From Geosiphon pyriformis (taxonomy: Eukaryota; Glomeromycota; Glomeromycetes; Archaeosporales; Geosiphonaceae): 64,000 nucleotides of DNA. Shown one piece after another: positions 32,941-47,115 of this stretch. A program made the position numbers and the translations under genes. The notes below the pieces were generated by a model, which saw only the letters and a program-made list of their open reading frames with translations, searched no databases and had not been told where the DNA came from. Every line of letters starts with the position of its first letter. The stretch's first letter is position 1. The DNA lies in NCBI GenBank assembly GCA_016748015.1, contig JAAOMT010000771.1:9368-73367 (forward strand). Direction: 5' to 3'.

Positions 32941-35900
32941 ATAACAAACAAATATACAGATTGAGAAATAATAATCAAGAAAATTTCTGTCAATCTTTTA
33001 AAATCAACTATAGAATCAGTTTTTTTTAAATTTGACATAATTGTGTTTATTAAAATGCAGCTAATTGGTTTTTGACAAAAAGTTCTAGTGAAATTTGAGT
33101 TGACTAAAATTACTAATTTGGTTACAGCCAAGTAGTTTGTTTTTATGAGAAAAAATTTTGTTTATATTACAAAAACTGTTGATAATAAAAAAACATGGAT
33201 ATTTAGAAATTAATATTGAATTTTACTGTATACTTTGCCAATTGACATTATTGCTTATAATTTCTTTAATTTATTGGTTTTATATAATAAAAAAACTTGT
33301 TTTATTGGTTGTAATCAGATTTATATGTATGTAACAGATATGTTGTAATTTGTTTTACTGATAAAACATTCAAAAAAACTGTTATTAGTTCTATTCCAGT
33401 TTTCAAGAATGTAAATTTGCATTGGGCTAGTCTTTTTTTGGCTTGTTGTGTTCAATATAAACAATTCAGTTATGTTTTTAATACATGTTTAGTGAATAGA
33501 AATTTAAATAGTCACAATAAAAGGGTGGTTAATTTTTAAGATCAAATTTATCTGGTAAATATATATATAAAAAAGCAGATGCCAATTGTTTACTCAGTTT
33601 TTTTTAATAAAAAAACTTGGGCTTTAATTGCTAATGATTTTTTTTTATGTGGTTTTTCTGGTCTTTTTTGGTGTTAGTTTGTCTTTAAATGTTAAACTTT
33701 TTTTATTAATGTCTATAAAAGTAAATAATAAGTTTGCCATTCTTGAGTACAATTTTATTAGTCTTACAGAGCAAGTTAAAAAGCTGGCTAAAAAATTAGA
33801 TATATTTAGACTAATGATTTTTCAGTTTAGCCCTAAATGTCAACTGTTAGTAACTTTTTTATTACAAATTAAGAAGTGAATATAATAATAAATAAGAGTT
33901 TAAATGTAGTCATTAGTAGTAAAACTGTTATGGAAGCAGTATTTTTAAATTTGTCAATAATTTTTAAGTTAGAAAACAGTTTGCAAAGTCTTTTAAATAC
34001 AGTTTTAGATTTTATGGCAAAAGTAAACAATATTGGTTTTAGTTTAAGTATTTTTTCTTCTTAATAACTGATTTTGTGTAAAAAATTGCTATGTGTAATA
34101 TTAAAGGTATTAATGTTTCTGCTAAACAGACAAATATTTAGTAACATATTAATTTAGATAATATGATTTTTATTATTACAAAAACTAAATTAATATCTAA
34201 TATTAGATCTTAAATAATGAATAAGTTTAAAAAAGTACAGATTTTTATATTTGGTTTGAATAAAAGTTTTTTTGGCACTAAGGTAACTATAATTATAAAC
34301 AATTTTTTAACTTGGTATGTTTTAAAAGTTAACACAATTTTAGACAGAATTGTTTTAATTTATTTTGGAGTTGTATACTAGTGCTTTTTTTAAGATTAGA
34401 TTTAAACAAACATTGAGGATTAATTTTTTTATTGTTATAGCAATTAATTCTAGCATTTTTGTGGTTTTAAGTAGAGATTTTAATAAAAATAAATCAAAAA
34501 AGAATACAAGTTTCAAGTTTTGTTTAAATCTGAGTTTGGTTAATGTATTCAATAGATATTTATTAGCCAAAGCTTTTATTTAAAGCAATTTTAAAGGTGT
34601 TAAAAAGATGTTAGATTTTGTGTTTGTAAATAAAAACCTAATATCTACTGTCATAAGCCATAAAGTTAATATTGTGTCAAAATTTTTTAATATAAATTAC
34701 AAGACAGTCTTAGTTTTAATTGGTTTGAATAGTTTCTGAATATTTATTTTAAGAGTATTTATGAGCAAATTAATAAGAATTAATAGAAATTTAAGATAAA
34801 AAATGCAAGTAAAGCCAAATAAATATAATTTAAGAAGTATTTTTCTAATAAATTGTTGGTAGTTTTAGATGTATTCAAGAAAGCAGAGTTTTGTGGTAAT
34901 TTAGATACAATATAAGAAATATTAAGAGAAACTATAGTACAATCTGCCAATGTAATGTTTTTTAAACATTGATATAATAAATATGATTGTTCAAAAAACA
35001 AACAATTGTCAAAATTTTTCAAATTAGAGCTGTTTATTACTAAAATTATAAAAAAATAGAATTTTAAAGATCTGCTAGAATTTGATTGTTTTGTCAAAGT
35101 TTGACAATTATTAATAGTATTAAAGCATCTAAGATTGCCAATATAATTTTAAATAATATAAGATCAACAGATATTATTAAACATTTGTCAATGATTAGAA
35201 AAAAGTATCAACAATTCAAGTATTATAAATTAAAAACATCTAAAAACACAGCTATTTAAAAAGCAATTAAATAACATATAGAAAATTTTTGTTCTGACAA
35301 AAAGCAAATGATAAAAAATATTTTAGAACAGTTTTTTTACAAAGTTGTTTTGAATCATCTAGTAGTTAAAAATGTATTGATTATAAAGCTTGATAAAATG
35401 AAACTTAAAATTGATGAAATTATAAAAAAATGGATAAAAAAATAGTCAGTATCTTTAAAAATACCTGAACTTTGGTTTTATCAATATATATTTTTAAATT
35501 ATATTAATTATAATGTTTTCTCTAATACAATAAAAGAGATTGATATAAAAGAACTAGTTTTGGTAATTGATAATTTACAAGATGACAAGACTATTGAATT
35601 GTTAGAATTTTTAAATAAACTGTAAAAACATTGTAGTAATAAAGTGTTAAAATGTCTTTTGAAGTTGTTAAACTTGTGTTTAACTTTAAGTATAATTCCA
35701 GTTTCTTGAAAAAAAAGCATAAGTTTTAATGATCCTCAAATTTTATAAATAAAATAGCATTTTAACAAATATTTAATCTATTATATTAATCAAAACTGCT
35801 AAAAAAATTCTGTTAAAGATTTTTTCTAATTGGATATTTTCAATATGTAGCAAATTTAATGTTCTTTATGGCAATAACTTTTTAGTATTAAAGAATATTT

Positions 35901-36801
35901 CAATTCAGTCTCTTATTTTTGCTATTGAATTAGTTGTCAAAGATACACTAAAAAAGAATAGAAAACTTTGATTGGTTTTATAAGATATGTATAAAGCTTA
36001 TAATTTAGTAAATTGACATTATTTAAGAGCTAGCTTGTAGTACATCAAGATATGTAGTTAGTTTATTGAGTTTTTTGTCAACATATATGAGGATTAGATT
36101 AATAAAATAATAACTAATTTTAGATTTTCAAATAGTTACAAGGTACATAATAAGTTGGATTAAAGTGAAGTTTTTTCTTCTCTTCTTTGAAGAATTTTTT
36201 ATGATCCACTTTTATGTAAAGTCAAGAAATTTAAGCATTTATATAGATACTGAATTGACATAAAGTTTGTAACTAGAACTGGCAGAATTAAGATTATTAA
36301 AAGAAAAACATCATTTTTTGCTGCTAGTGCTTTTGTTGATAATACAATTTAGGTTGAGAGTAGTTAAGCTTCTATTTAATATATTTTGAATATTACTAGT
36401 GAATTTTTTGACATCAATAACATCTTAATTAATAATAAAAAGACAATGGCTATTCCTATCAATCAAAGTATTAAGATTATTTTATTAATGATCAATAGTT
36501 TGTCAATTTTAATTGCTAAAAAAGTGAATTACATAAGTATTTAAAAATTTTTTTAACTAAGAGTTTTTTTAAGCTTAGTTTGACTTAAATTTATGCCAAT
36601 ATTATGTTTTTTTTCTAATATAGTATTGAGAAAGACAATTACAGATAAACAATTTTCTTATTTAGTTTTAGCTGTTTTGCAACCTATAGTTAATTACCAA
36701 TTACAGTTTAGTTTTGTTTTATCAAGTATGTATTGTAAGTAGAATATAATAATTAAAAGAAGTCTTAAAGCCAAAGCCAGTTTGCCACATAATTTTTTCA
36801 G
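32941..36801 (+). mobile_element. LINE copy 2, remainder of ORF1 and part of ORF2
   Basis: The frame continues from 14080: ORF1 C-terminal half with IKMQLIGF, VFKNVNLHWASL (near 33395) and a damaged zinc knuckle (CCVQYKQFSY, where C and H read Y). ORF2 begins near 34080 with an endonuclease (CNIKGIN, TKTKL, RDFNKNK near 34475). RT runs from about 35800, with NNFLVLK and the active site FVDNTIWVE near 36335. It breaks off after ASLPHNFFS at 36801, where gypsy element C starts. It is more decayed than LINE copy 1. Short minus-strand frames here are chance. Confidence 0.8.
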
Positions 36802-37720
36802 TATTATTCATAAAAAAAGAATACAAAAAAAATAGTAAAAAAAATGAATAAGAAAAATAGACCAATAAAAGAATAATAGTTAGCACATAAATACATTATC
36901 AGTAAATTAAGACATATTGCTTAGCAATATAAAACATTATCAGAGAATCATGGCATATTGCTTGAGAAATTATAATACATTGCTTATGAATGTGCAAGAT
37001 TTTATAGAACATCAATTATGTATATATAATGAGAATATTAGAAACAGAAAAGATAAAATTCAGTTCAAAACCAATATCTATAATTAATTAATTATCTTAT
37101 ATCACTCTTTTCAAAAAATAGTTTTTTACAATTTAAAGTAGAATCAAATCATATATTAATAAAATATTAATTATTACTTGAATCTATATTATCATTGTTT
37201 AATTAAAAAATATTAATTATTTCCACTTTATTAATACTTTATGTTAATAAAGTTCAATACTTAATCATATTAAAACAATAGCTCTTGATTATGGCTATTA
37301 ACAGAATATTAATTTTTTATTTTTTTTTTATTTTATATTATTTTGTTTTTTTTTTTGTTTTTTCTGTTGTGTTGTTGACTAATTGATTAGAAAAATTAAA
37401 ACACTGAGTTATTAATATTAAGAATAGTCTGATAAAAAATCTAGAAATAAGATTATAGAACTCAAAAATTAAGAATAGCTTACCAAAAGGACACAACTGC
37501 CAAAATAAACTGGCCGCCATAATAAAAAAAAAAATTCAATAGAATAACAATTTTGGGAGACTACTGAAACAATCATTGAATCTTTGTTTATTATACAAAA
37601 AACTCAACTAAAACCTTTAAATCATGAAAATTTTCAAATATTACCAATACTATTTAGCTATAGATTATTAAGTTATGGACTTGTTATTTGTACTAATATT
37701 CTAAATAATTACTTGTAACA
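36802..37720 (+). repeat. Element C 5' LTR
   Basis: 919 bp from TATTATTC to an intact GTAACA end, then TTTGGTGCTCTC. About three units of a 40-bp motif based on CATATTGCTTAGCAAT lie at 36895-37000, followed by ATGTATATATAATGAG. Confidence 0.8.
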
Positions 37721-40450
37721 TTTGGTGCTCTCTGTAAGTTATAATCCAACAGAAAATCAGCACCAATAACAATTATTAAGAACAGTGACAGAATCAGAAA
37801 AAATAGGAACAAATCACTTAAAATTTATAAGAGCTTTATTTCAATATTATCAAACTTACTTAGGAATAACAAGTAACTATTAGCCAGCAAAATCAACTTT
37901 CAATTTCTATGTTAATAAAAAGATTAAATCTTACTTAGGAGACCAAAAAAATTTGGAAGCAGCACTTATTAATTTCTATAGTGAATTACTTTAAAGCATT
38001 ATGCTGCCATAAAATTATTTGTTTATTTCAATAATTACAGAAATCAACAGAAAAATTAAGAAGCATACTAGACAAAAATTTCTTATTATTTTTGCAAACA
38101 ATGAAAAAAAAAATTACAAACATCAGCAGAAATACCAAGAAGAATATAACTATTTATATAGAAAAAATCAAGAATAGTTTTACTTATTTACCTGTTATAT
38201 CATTATACACCAGGAAGTATCATTAATATAACATCAGCAAGCACATTCACATTAATTATGAAACTACCATCAGCAAAAATAACATTTCAAAACAAACAAA
38301 AAAAAGCCAATTTATTGGGAACTTATACTAATTTCTTTAAAAAATTTAAATTGTAATTATCAATACCATTAGAATTTTGATTACTGCTACTTTAATCTAA
38401 TTTTAGAGCCACTAGTTTTTGAGAAAAAACCAACTCCAAAGAAAAAAAAAACAAAAATCAAGAATTTAATTACCAAAATCTGATTTTAGAAAACCCAAAA
38501 ATACAAACTCTGATTATTTAGGCTTAGCAAAACCAGAACAATCCAAACTCTGTTTTTATTGTTCTTCAAAACTTACCTTCAATAATCATGATCAATCTAT
38601 TACCAATTACACCAATTGCCAAATTGCAACAACAGTTACAATCACCACTTCAACAACAATTTTAACAAAAACAATTACAACTACCACAGCTATTTGCACT
38701 AATAGTATATATACAATTGTAAAACTTAAGAAATTCACTAACAAAAAAGATAATGTACAAGTCTGACTTAATAATATAGAAAAAGCCATTACAGTCAATA
38801 GATAAAATAACACATAAGTATTATAGACAAACCCATACTTTTTTTAAGATACTGTCAACTTATAATATCAAAGCTTAATCCAGAAATCCTAAAATTTCAA
38901 TATGTTTAAACTGGAATTTTTAAGATATTTTAGTAATAATAACAGCATTATTTGTCTAGCAAATATCTTCACAATTATCAAACAAGAAAATACTAAAGTT
39001 ATCACTACTTATTTAAAATGTTTTTACCAAAATTTGTAACAAATACAAGTCATTAACACAAATTACTTCACTGTGCCACAAATTTTGAACCAATTTATTT
39101 ATAGTCTGTACAGTAGTATTTTACAATATGTATGCTTATTACATCCTCAAACACTTTAAGATACAGTTACACATGCCAAAAATTTTAAATTGGCTAAACT
39201 CAAAGCTAATTATATTCAAGTTATAAATTTTTTAATAAACAGATTATCTAACTTGAACTCCAAATTAAAACAGTTTAGTGATTTTATTAATTAAAAACTT
39301 GAAAGATACTTAGCTAACAATTAAGCAATTTATCAGCCTCTACAATATTGTAATAATTCAGAAAACACAAATTATTTTCAAAATCAGCTGTCTTTTATTA
39401 TTATTTAATCAATAATGGCAACAAAAAACACATAGTTGCTACTATTATAATAAACAAAAACATCTGCAAATTAACTGTTATACATGGTTAAATAATTAAC
39501 AATTGGGAAATCAATATCAAAATCCCAATTGCCAGTTTCAAACTTTGAATTATTAACCATATTAAAACCAATATCAGTCTCATTATTCACTAATAATGCA
39601 GCAAATATACTTACTTTTAGTATATTAAACTCCAGTACCCATAATATATCAGCCACAGTCCCAAATTATTTATTAACTACAACAACTTTAAACACTACCA
39701 CAAAACTCAGTTTAGATAATATCTAATAATTAAAGACCAAAAATCACCCAACAAAATTGAAAATTGACAATAGTAGTACACCAACCAATTTCCAGTTCAT
39801 TAAACTAGCTATTAGAATTATGTTAGCAGAGTTTGGATAATAGATACACCCAAAATCCGAATTTCAGAACTATTTAAGTCTTTTGGTTACTCCAAAAAAC
39901 ACCCAATCAAATTCAACTACTTATTAACAACATTCTATTAGCAATTATTAATGAAAATAAATCACTCAAAGTCATATTTTTATTTAAAATAGAAGAATCA
40001 ACAATGACACTTCTATTTAGTAAAGCTGTTTTTGACACCAAACTTATTACAGCAATGTACACAGATGCCAAAATTGATGGCCATTATATCAAGCTAATCC
40101 TTGATAGTAGTTTAGTAGACAGCATTATTACATAACAATTCATAGACTAATTAAATTAGATTAATCATACTGTTAATACCAGAATTATCATCATTAATGG
40201 AGTAATAAAAATGTTCATTGATAAGATTGACAACTTTCTGTTTGAAGTCAATAATATTATGGCACTTATTAAAGTTTTCATTATGAAAGCTATTCAATAC
40301 CAAGCTCTTATTAGAAATAACTGGCTATTCAAACCCAATGTAGTGTTTGATTAGAATACCCAGAAATTACAACTAAGCCAAAATGGCCAGAACATTCGAG
40401 TATCAGCCATTTGTAATTATTTTAAGACTACTATTAACAAGCAATAACTA
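37721..40450 (+). pseudogene. Element C gag and protease relic
   Basis: Gag-like sequence (about 38750-39300, including a segment equivalent to the capsid region of B) is followed by the protease near 40090, where DSG reads DSS in LILDSSLVDSIIT. Many stops are present, and no frame exceeds about 70 codons. Confidence 0.55.
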
Positions 40451-40559
40451 ATTGAGTTTGAAAAAGAAAAGAAAAAACCTACTTGAGAAACATATTAAAT
40501 ATTATAGGCCAAAAATAACTACAACAAACTGTCATTCATCTTAGACTAGGAAAAAAAGG

Positions 40560-43500
40560 CAAAAAAAAGGCAAAAAAAAAACCTGAAGCAGCTATTTCCA
40601 CTTATATTCTATATACTACTTCTTATGCAAACTTCTATTATCATTAACTAAAGCTAGTTTACATTAATTGTGGTAAAAAATTATTATTAATAAGCATATA
40701 CTGTAGTGATAACAAGAAATAACTCATAGCAACTAAATATTACTGTTGTTTATATGTTTTTGAATGTTTTAAATAACCCAAAAGACAAGGAAAATAGAAC
40801 AATAAACAATGTTTTACTTGTGAAAAAACTCTTCTAGATAAAGAAATATGAAATAACATTCTTGGTTGTGAAAAAACATATAATGAATTGTGTTAGTACA
40901 CAATTCTAATTAATAATTAAGTAAAAAAAGGAATGCCAATAAATGCTACCTATAAAATATTTAAACAGTTATTTACACAATAATAATAAAATCTGGCAAA
41001 TGGCAATTGCCAAAATTAAAAGTGCATTTTTAGAAGAAATAAAAACAATTAAAAACAACTTATTAGAATCTAAAAAAACTATTTAAATTCCAAACCCTAA
41101 TATTATTCTCAACATTATAGATCCAAATCAATTCTACAAACACTACCAAAAATTGACATTCACTAAAAAAAAATAAGAGCAATACTTAAAACAGCTTAAT
41201 ATCTAACTATATAATCATTATTTAATTCTGTGTGATTTCTAATATTGTAATAATTGTAATATTATTTACTATCTATTATCATGCATAATCTATTCAATTT
41301 TTGAAGAAAAAAACCAATCAGTAAGTACACATCGGAATCAGAATTGAATTCAATTATAATTTAGACTTTAACAATAACAATAACAACAGTTTTAACTCTG
41401 TTTACTATGACAATAACAATATTTATTCAAACTCTAATTACAACTCCAAACAATATATTACATCTCTAAATTTATCAATAAAGCAGAAACTAAAATGGTT
41501 CAGCAATAATAATAAAAGTATTATTCCAGAATGCATGCATAATACTAATACAGAGTTTGATCTTAGATATTTAAGAAAAATTGCCATCAGATTAGAACTA
41601 CATTTACACATTAGTATAGATTTAAAAATAGCACTGGAAATTCTGACAATAACAATGATTTAATTAGCATCTAGATCTAGTTTAGTAAAAAAAGAATTAA
41701 TATTAAAAGAAAAATAATTAATGCAAAATATGTAAAAAATATTATTACAATACTACAAAATGATTCAGAAAAAGAATATACTATTCAATCAAATAAAAAA
41801 ATAACACAGACAATATTTCTGCCTCTGATTAAAATAGCTCAATTAGTTTTAATGAGAACAAAAAAAATTAGAAATTACAGCCAGAAAAAAAAAATTACAG
41901 CTAGAAAAAAAAATAGATTTGAATTAATAAATAAAATAAACATACCAGTTAATATGGCAGAAAAGAAATTAATTGACAAGAAAAAAATTATCTTCACCAA
42001 TCAATCAGTTTTTATTCCACTATATGATTAGTATATATTAGTAATAGAAAGAAAAGTAAAAGACCAACATCAGATTTTTAAAGTAAAATCAACTATTTGT
42101 AAGTCAAAAAGGATTGAAATTACCAATTTCTATATACTGGCCAAGAATCATAAACACATTAAAATTTTTATCTACAACATAATTAGAGATATCATCGAAA
42201 TACCAAGTGGAAACACTATTAGATACTTAAGCACTAAAGTTGAAAACCAACTACCAAACACTATTCCAGATTTTTTACAACTGTGTGAATATGTGAATAT
42301 CATATTACAAACAATATATGAACAAAAAAAATGTTATTTGCTCCAATCAGAACAATTAAAACAAATAAATTTGAGAAATTTAGACCTATTATAACAAATG
42401 CAACTAAAAATGCTACTTAATAATTTTACTAATATTTTTGCCAGTGAAAATAAATTTGGCAGAATTAATATTATCTAGTATTAAATTAAGACAGAAAATA
42501 CTATGTTAATCAAACAATAAGCATATTGAGTACTACTAGCAAGCCATAAAATAATTTAATAGAAAATAAATAGAATGCTGAATAATGAATTAATTCAACC
42601 ATCAATAAGTCTATATTTATTACCAGTAGTACTAATCTGTAAAAAAATAGAAAGATTTGCTTTTGTGTAGATTACAAAAAGCTCAACAGTATTACTTATG
42701 AAGACAGCTATCTAATTCCACAGATTCAGAAACTATTTAATATATTTGAAAGAAAAAAATGATTTTTAACAGTAAATTTAGACAGTGGTTATTGACAAGT
42801 AATTATAAAACCAGAAAATAAGGAGAAGACTGTATTTACAACCAGAAAAATTTTGAGTTTAATATTATGCCTTTTAAACTGACCAATGTACCAACTACTT
42901 TTTAATAGCTTATAAAAATTGTTTACATTAGACTACTATGGAAATCAGTAATTATATATTTAGATAACACTAATGTATTTTTAAAAACATTCAATAATCA
43001 TCTGTATTATTTTCAGCAAATGTTTGAGAGATTAAAAAAAGCTGAATTGAAATTGAATACAACCAAATGCTTTTTTGGTAAAACAAAACTGAAATTTTTG
43101 GAACATATTGTAAGCAAAAATAACATCATGACAAATTCAGACAAGATTGAAATAGTCAAGAATTTTTCAATACCAACCAACTTGATAAAACTGAAAGCAT
43201 TTTTGGAATTTGCTAAATACTACTGTCATTTTATTCAGAACTTTTCTAAATTAATTCAATCACTTTATTAGTTTTAAGTCAAAAATGTTAAATATAAATG
43301 GACAAAAATCTAACAAAAAGCTTTTAATATCTTAAAAAAAATACTTATTTAAATTCTAGTATTAATTTATTTAGATCATAGCAAATTATTTATCATTACT
43401 TTCAATATATTTGGTTAAGCATTGAGAGCTGTACTATTTCAGAAAAGACTGGATAGACAAAAACTTTCAGTAGCATATGTCACTTAAAGCTTAAGTCCAG

Positions 43501-45060
43501 CAGAAAAAAACTATAGAATACCAACACTAAAATATTTAGCTATTTACTAAACAGTTATTAAATAAAAAGAATACTTGAGCCAAAAGTTTAGCATGTATGC
43601 AGATCACAAAAAATTAATGTCAATTCAGAAACAAAAATTTGAAAATAATTACTATATAAGATAGAAAATGAAACTTTCACCATTTAAGTATATAGTACAT
43701 TATAAAAAGAAAAAAAAAAATAAAAATGCCAATAGTTTGTTATGAATAAAACAAATTTAAAAACATTTTAACCCAAAAAGATAAATACACAAAAATATTA
43801 ACAACTCTAATACTATATAAATACTCAGTAGTTCAAAAATAAATTATCTCAAAAAGAATAACACAACATAAAACAACAATCAAAATATTTTATTACTTCC
43901 CAAAATATATTATATTAAAAAAACAGAAAAGATCCAAATTAACTACTCAAAATAATCATAGAATCAGAAAGAGAAACAAAACTGTTCAACATGTATTCAG
44001 ACCAAATAGCAGGATATTTTTATAAAGAAACAATTATAAAAAAACCAAAAAAAAATACTACTAGTTATCAATGTATCCAAATATTATATAATATGTTCAA
44101 AATTGTAATACTTGTCAAAGAAAAAGAAAAACAAGACTCAACAAACCATTAAGACCAATAAAAATAAGACAATTATTTAATCAACTCAGAATTGACTTAG
44201 TTAAACTATTAACTATAATTAGCAAAGGCAACAGATATATTACAGTAGTCAAAAATTTTCTTATTAAATGGCCAGAAGTAAAAGCAATTCAAAAAGCAGA
44301 TACAGAATCTATATCCAAATTTATTCATTAAGATTTGATTTGTTAACACAAATGTTTAAAAGAATTGTTATCAGATTAAAGAACTTATTTTGTGAACAAA
44401 ACATTAACAAAATTAAGTAAAATATTTGGAATTAAAAGACTATTAACATCATTATATTATCTGTAAACCAATAACTTAGTCAAAAGATTCAATAAAACAT
44501 TGTGTGAAACAATAGCTAAGATTAGCCAAAAAAACCAAGATGAATAGAATTTGTTTATACTATCAATATTATTTGCTTATTAAACAATAAAGCAAGATAT
44601 TACACAAACAACATCATTTAAACTAGTATATAATAGAACAGCAATATTACTAGTTGAAATAGAAGTCAATACATATCCAACTAAACTAATAACAGAAGCC
44701 AGTTTCCAAGAAACATTACTGAAAAGAACATATAATTTAATAAAAACTCTAAAAAATAAATGGTGAAAAGCAGCTGACAACATCCAAAAATCACAAGAAA
44801 AACAAAAAAAATAATATAATAACTAGTTACTAAATAAACCAGTTGAATTTAAAATTGAAAATAAAGTATTTTTATATTGTACTAAAGCAAAAAAACAATG
44901 GAGTAGAAAATTTGATCTCAAATAAGATAAACTATTTTACATTGAAAAAATTCTAGGAAATAAAACTTATAAATTGAGATAGGACAACAAAATATTAAAT
45001 AAAGCAGCACATAAAAATTAATTGAAGTCATACTATAATTTAGTATTATCATTTACTAGT
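40560..45060 (+). pseudogene. Element C pol relic (Cys-rich, dUTPase, RT, RNase H, integrase)
   Basis: Order as in B: Cys-rich module (40600-40980), Asn-rich linker (41370-41450), dUTPase (TEFDLRYL near 41550), spacer (42090-42280), RT (42600-43271) with YLDNTNV near 42960 and FERLKKAELKLN at 43023, RNase H (43380-43690), integrase (43980-44700) and GPY/F with KQWSRKFD at 44893. The 43020-43271 frame is an intact RT palm/thumb piece. Confidence 0.75.
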
Positions 45061-45189
45061 AATATTTCACAACTAAAAGTACAACAAATACTAATCCAAT
45101 CTGATAAAATTTTACGAAATTTAAAACTAATTATAATCATTAAAACAAACACATTAAATTGATTAACCAAAATAATATATAAAAATACA

Positions 45190-45869
45190 ATATACATAAC
45201 AAAAAATGATATAAAATAAAAAAATGAAAATTTTAGATCATATTTACATATTGGTCCAGCAATTATTTTAAGCCATAAACCAACAACAATTAAATATAGA
45301 AATCATTATTAATTATTAAAAAATATGCTATTAAAACACTAAAAGAGAAAAAAAAACAAAAAATACACTATATTAATGACTACCAAACTCAATAAAACAT
45401 TAGTTAGATAAAATAATAAAAAAATAAAAAATACTTTTGGAAAAATATTCATAATTGTTTTAACAGAAAAGCTAATAAAAAAAAATTGAAAACAATGAAC
45501 AGAACAACTTTTAATATCATATTGTTACTATTAATTAGGACAAAAGCTGAATATTTAAGAATTATATATCAACAAGTTCAACAGAATATTTAATTAAAAA
45601 ATAATACAACAAATTGAAAACTTTATCAGAAAAAAAACAAATTTAATACTACACATTAAAACAATCTATTAACTATATGCCATATTTCAAAATTATCTAA
45701 AAATACTACTACACCCAAAAATGAAAACAATACTATTAACCAGTAAGGAAAAATAAACAACTCACAAATAAAAAACATAAAAACCAGAGTTGAACAAACA
45801 GTGTTAAAAAGAAAAATAATAGAATTAATTGAAGATTTTGATAAAGCTTAATATTAAAAAAAAAAATAT
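45190..45869 (+). pseudogene. Element C ORF3 relic
   Basis: Decayed frame reading HIYILVQQLF, then INQQQLNIEIIIN, the same N-terminal pattern as ORF3 of B, A and D. It is then too broken to follow. Confidence 0.4.
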
Positions 45870-46837
45870 TATTATTTATAGAAAAAAAAATACAAGAAAA
45901 ATAGTAAGAAAATGGATAGAAAAAATAGACTAATAAAAGAATAATATTTAGCATATAAGCACATTATCAGTAAATTAGGACATATTGCTTAGCAATGCAA
46001 AACATTGTCAGAAAATTATAGCACATTGCTCAACAATGAACATATTGTTAAAAATTACAGACATATTGCTTAGTAATGTAAGCATTATTCAAAAAATTAT
46101 AGTATATTGTTCATGAATACACAAAATCTCATAAACATCAATTATGTATATATAGTAAGAATTTTAGAAACAAAAAAAACAGAATCCAATTCAAAATTAA
46201 TATTTATAATCAATTAATTATCTCATATCCCTTCTTTCAAAAGGTAGTTTTTTACAACTTGAAGCAAAATCAAATTACATTTTAATAAAATATCTATTAC
46301 TACTTGAATTTATATTATCATTGCTTAATTAAAGAATATTAATTATTTTTACTCTATTAACATTTATGTTAATAAAATTTAACACTTAACCATACTGAAA
46401 CAAAAGTTCTTAATTATAACTATTGATGAAATACTAATTCTTATTTTTTTTTTGTATTTTTTTTATTTTTTTTTATTTTCTTTGTTTTTTGTTGTTTACT
46501 AATTGATTAAAAAAGATTAAGCATTGAGTAGTTGACATTAAGAATAGTCTAATAAAAGATCCAAAAATAAGAATATAGAATTCAGAAATTTAAGAATAGC
46601 TTGCCAAAAGAACACAACTACTAAAATAAACTGGCTATCATGCTAAAAAAAAATTTGATAGAATAATCATTTTGAGAAACTACTGAACAATTATTGAATT
46701 TTTGTTCATTATACAAAAAACTCAACCAAAACTTTCAGACCAAAAAAACCTTCAGATATTACCAACACAATTAGCTATTGAACACTAAGTTATAGATTTG
46801 TTATTTGTATTAACAACCCAAATAATTATCTATAATA
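45870..46837 (+). repeat. Element C 3' LTR
   Basis: 968 bp. U3 has about four units (45960-46125) against three in the 5' LTR, which accounts for most of the 49-bp length difference. It ends TATAATA. Confidence 0.8.
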
Positions 46838-47115
46838 CCACTTATCAATATTTTGCAACTCAATATTTGAATAACTATTAATCATTAAAAATGTGCAAAT
46901 TCAATATTTAAATATAATTACTACTTATCAATAATTCAATTCAATATTTGATAACCACCACTCACCAAAAATACGTGAATTTAATATTTAAATAATTATT
47001 ATTCACTAATAATTCACAACTCAACATTTAAATAACTATTATCTACCAATAATTTGTATCTCAACATTCGAATTACTACACTCACCAATAATTTGCAATT
47101 CAACATTCAAATAGC
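46838..47115 (+). repeat. Seven-copy 40-bp minisatellite
   Basis: Seven units start at about 46856, 46896, 46937, 46977, 47017, 47057 and 47096, a period of 40 bp (39-41). Each has a CAACTCAACATTTAAATA-like core followed by a CACCAATAATTTG-like tail. It begins immediately after element C. It could itself be the U3 array of another lost LTR (inference). Confidence 0.75.

Larger units (their letters stand above)
36802..46837 (+). mobile_element. Ty3/gypsy element C, full-length, degraded
   Basis: 10036 bp with LTRs at 36802-37720 and 45870-46837 and the same internal order as A and B. It belongs to the same family as A and D by internal and R/U5 sequence, but its U3 array is different. No target duplication is apparent: TCAG precedes and CCAC follows. 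Left flank is LINE copy 2; right flank is an unrelated 40-bp repeat. Confidence 0.85.
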
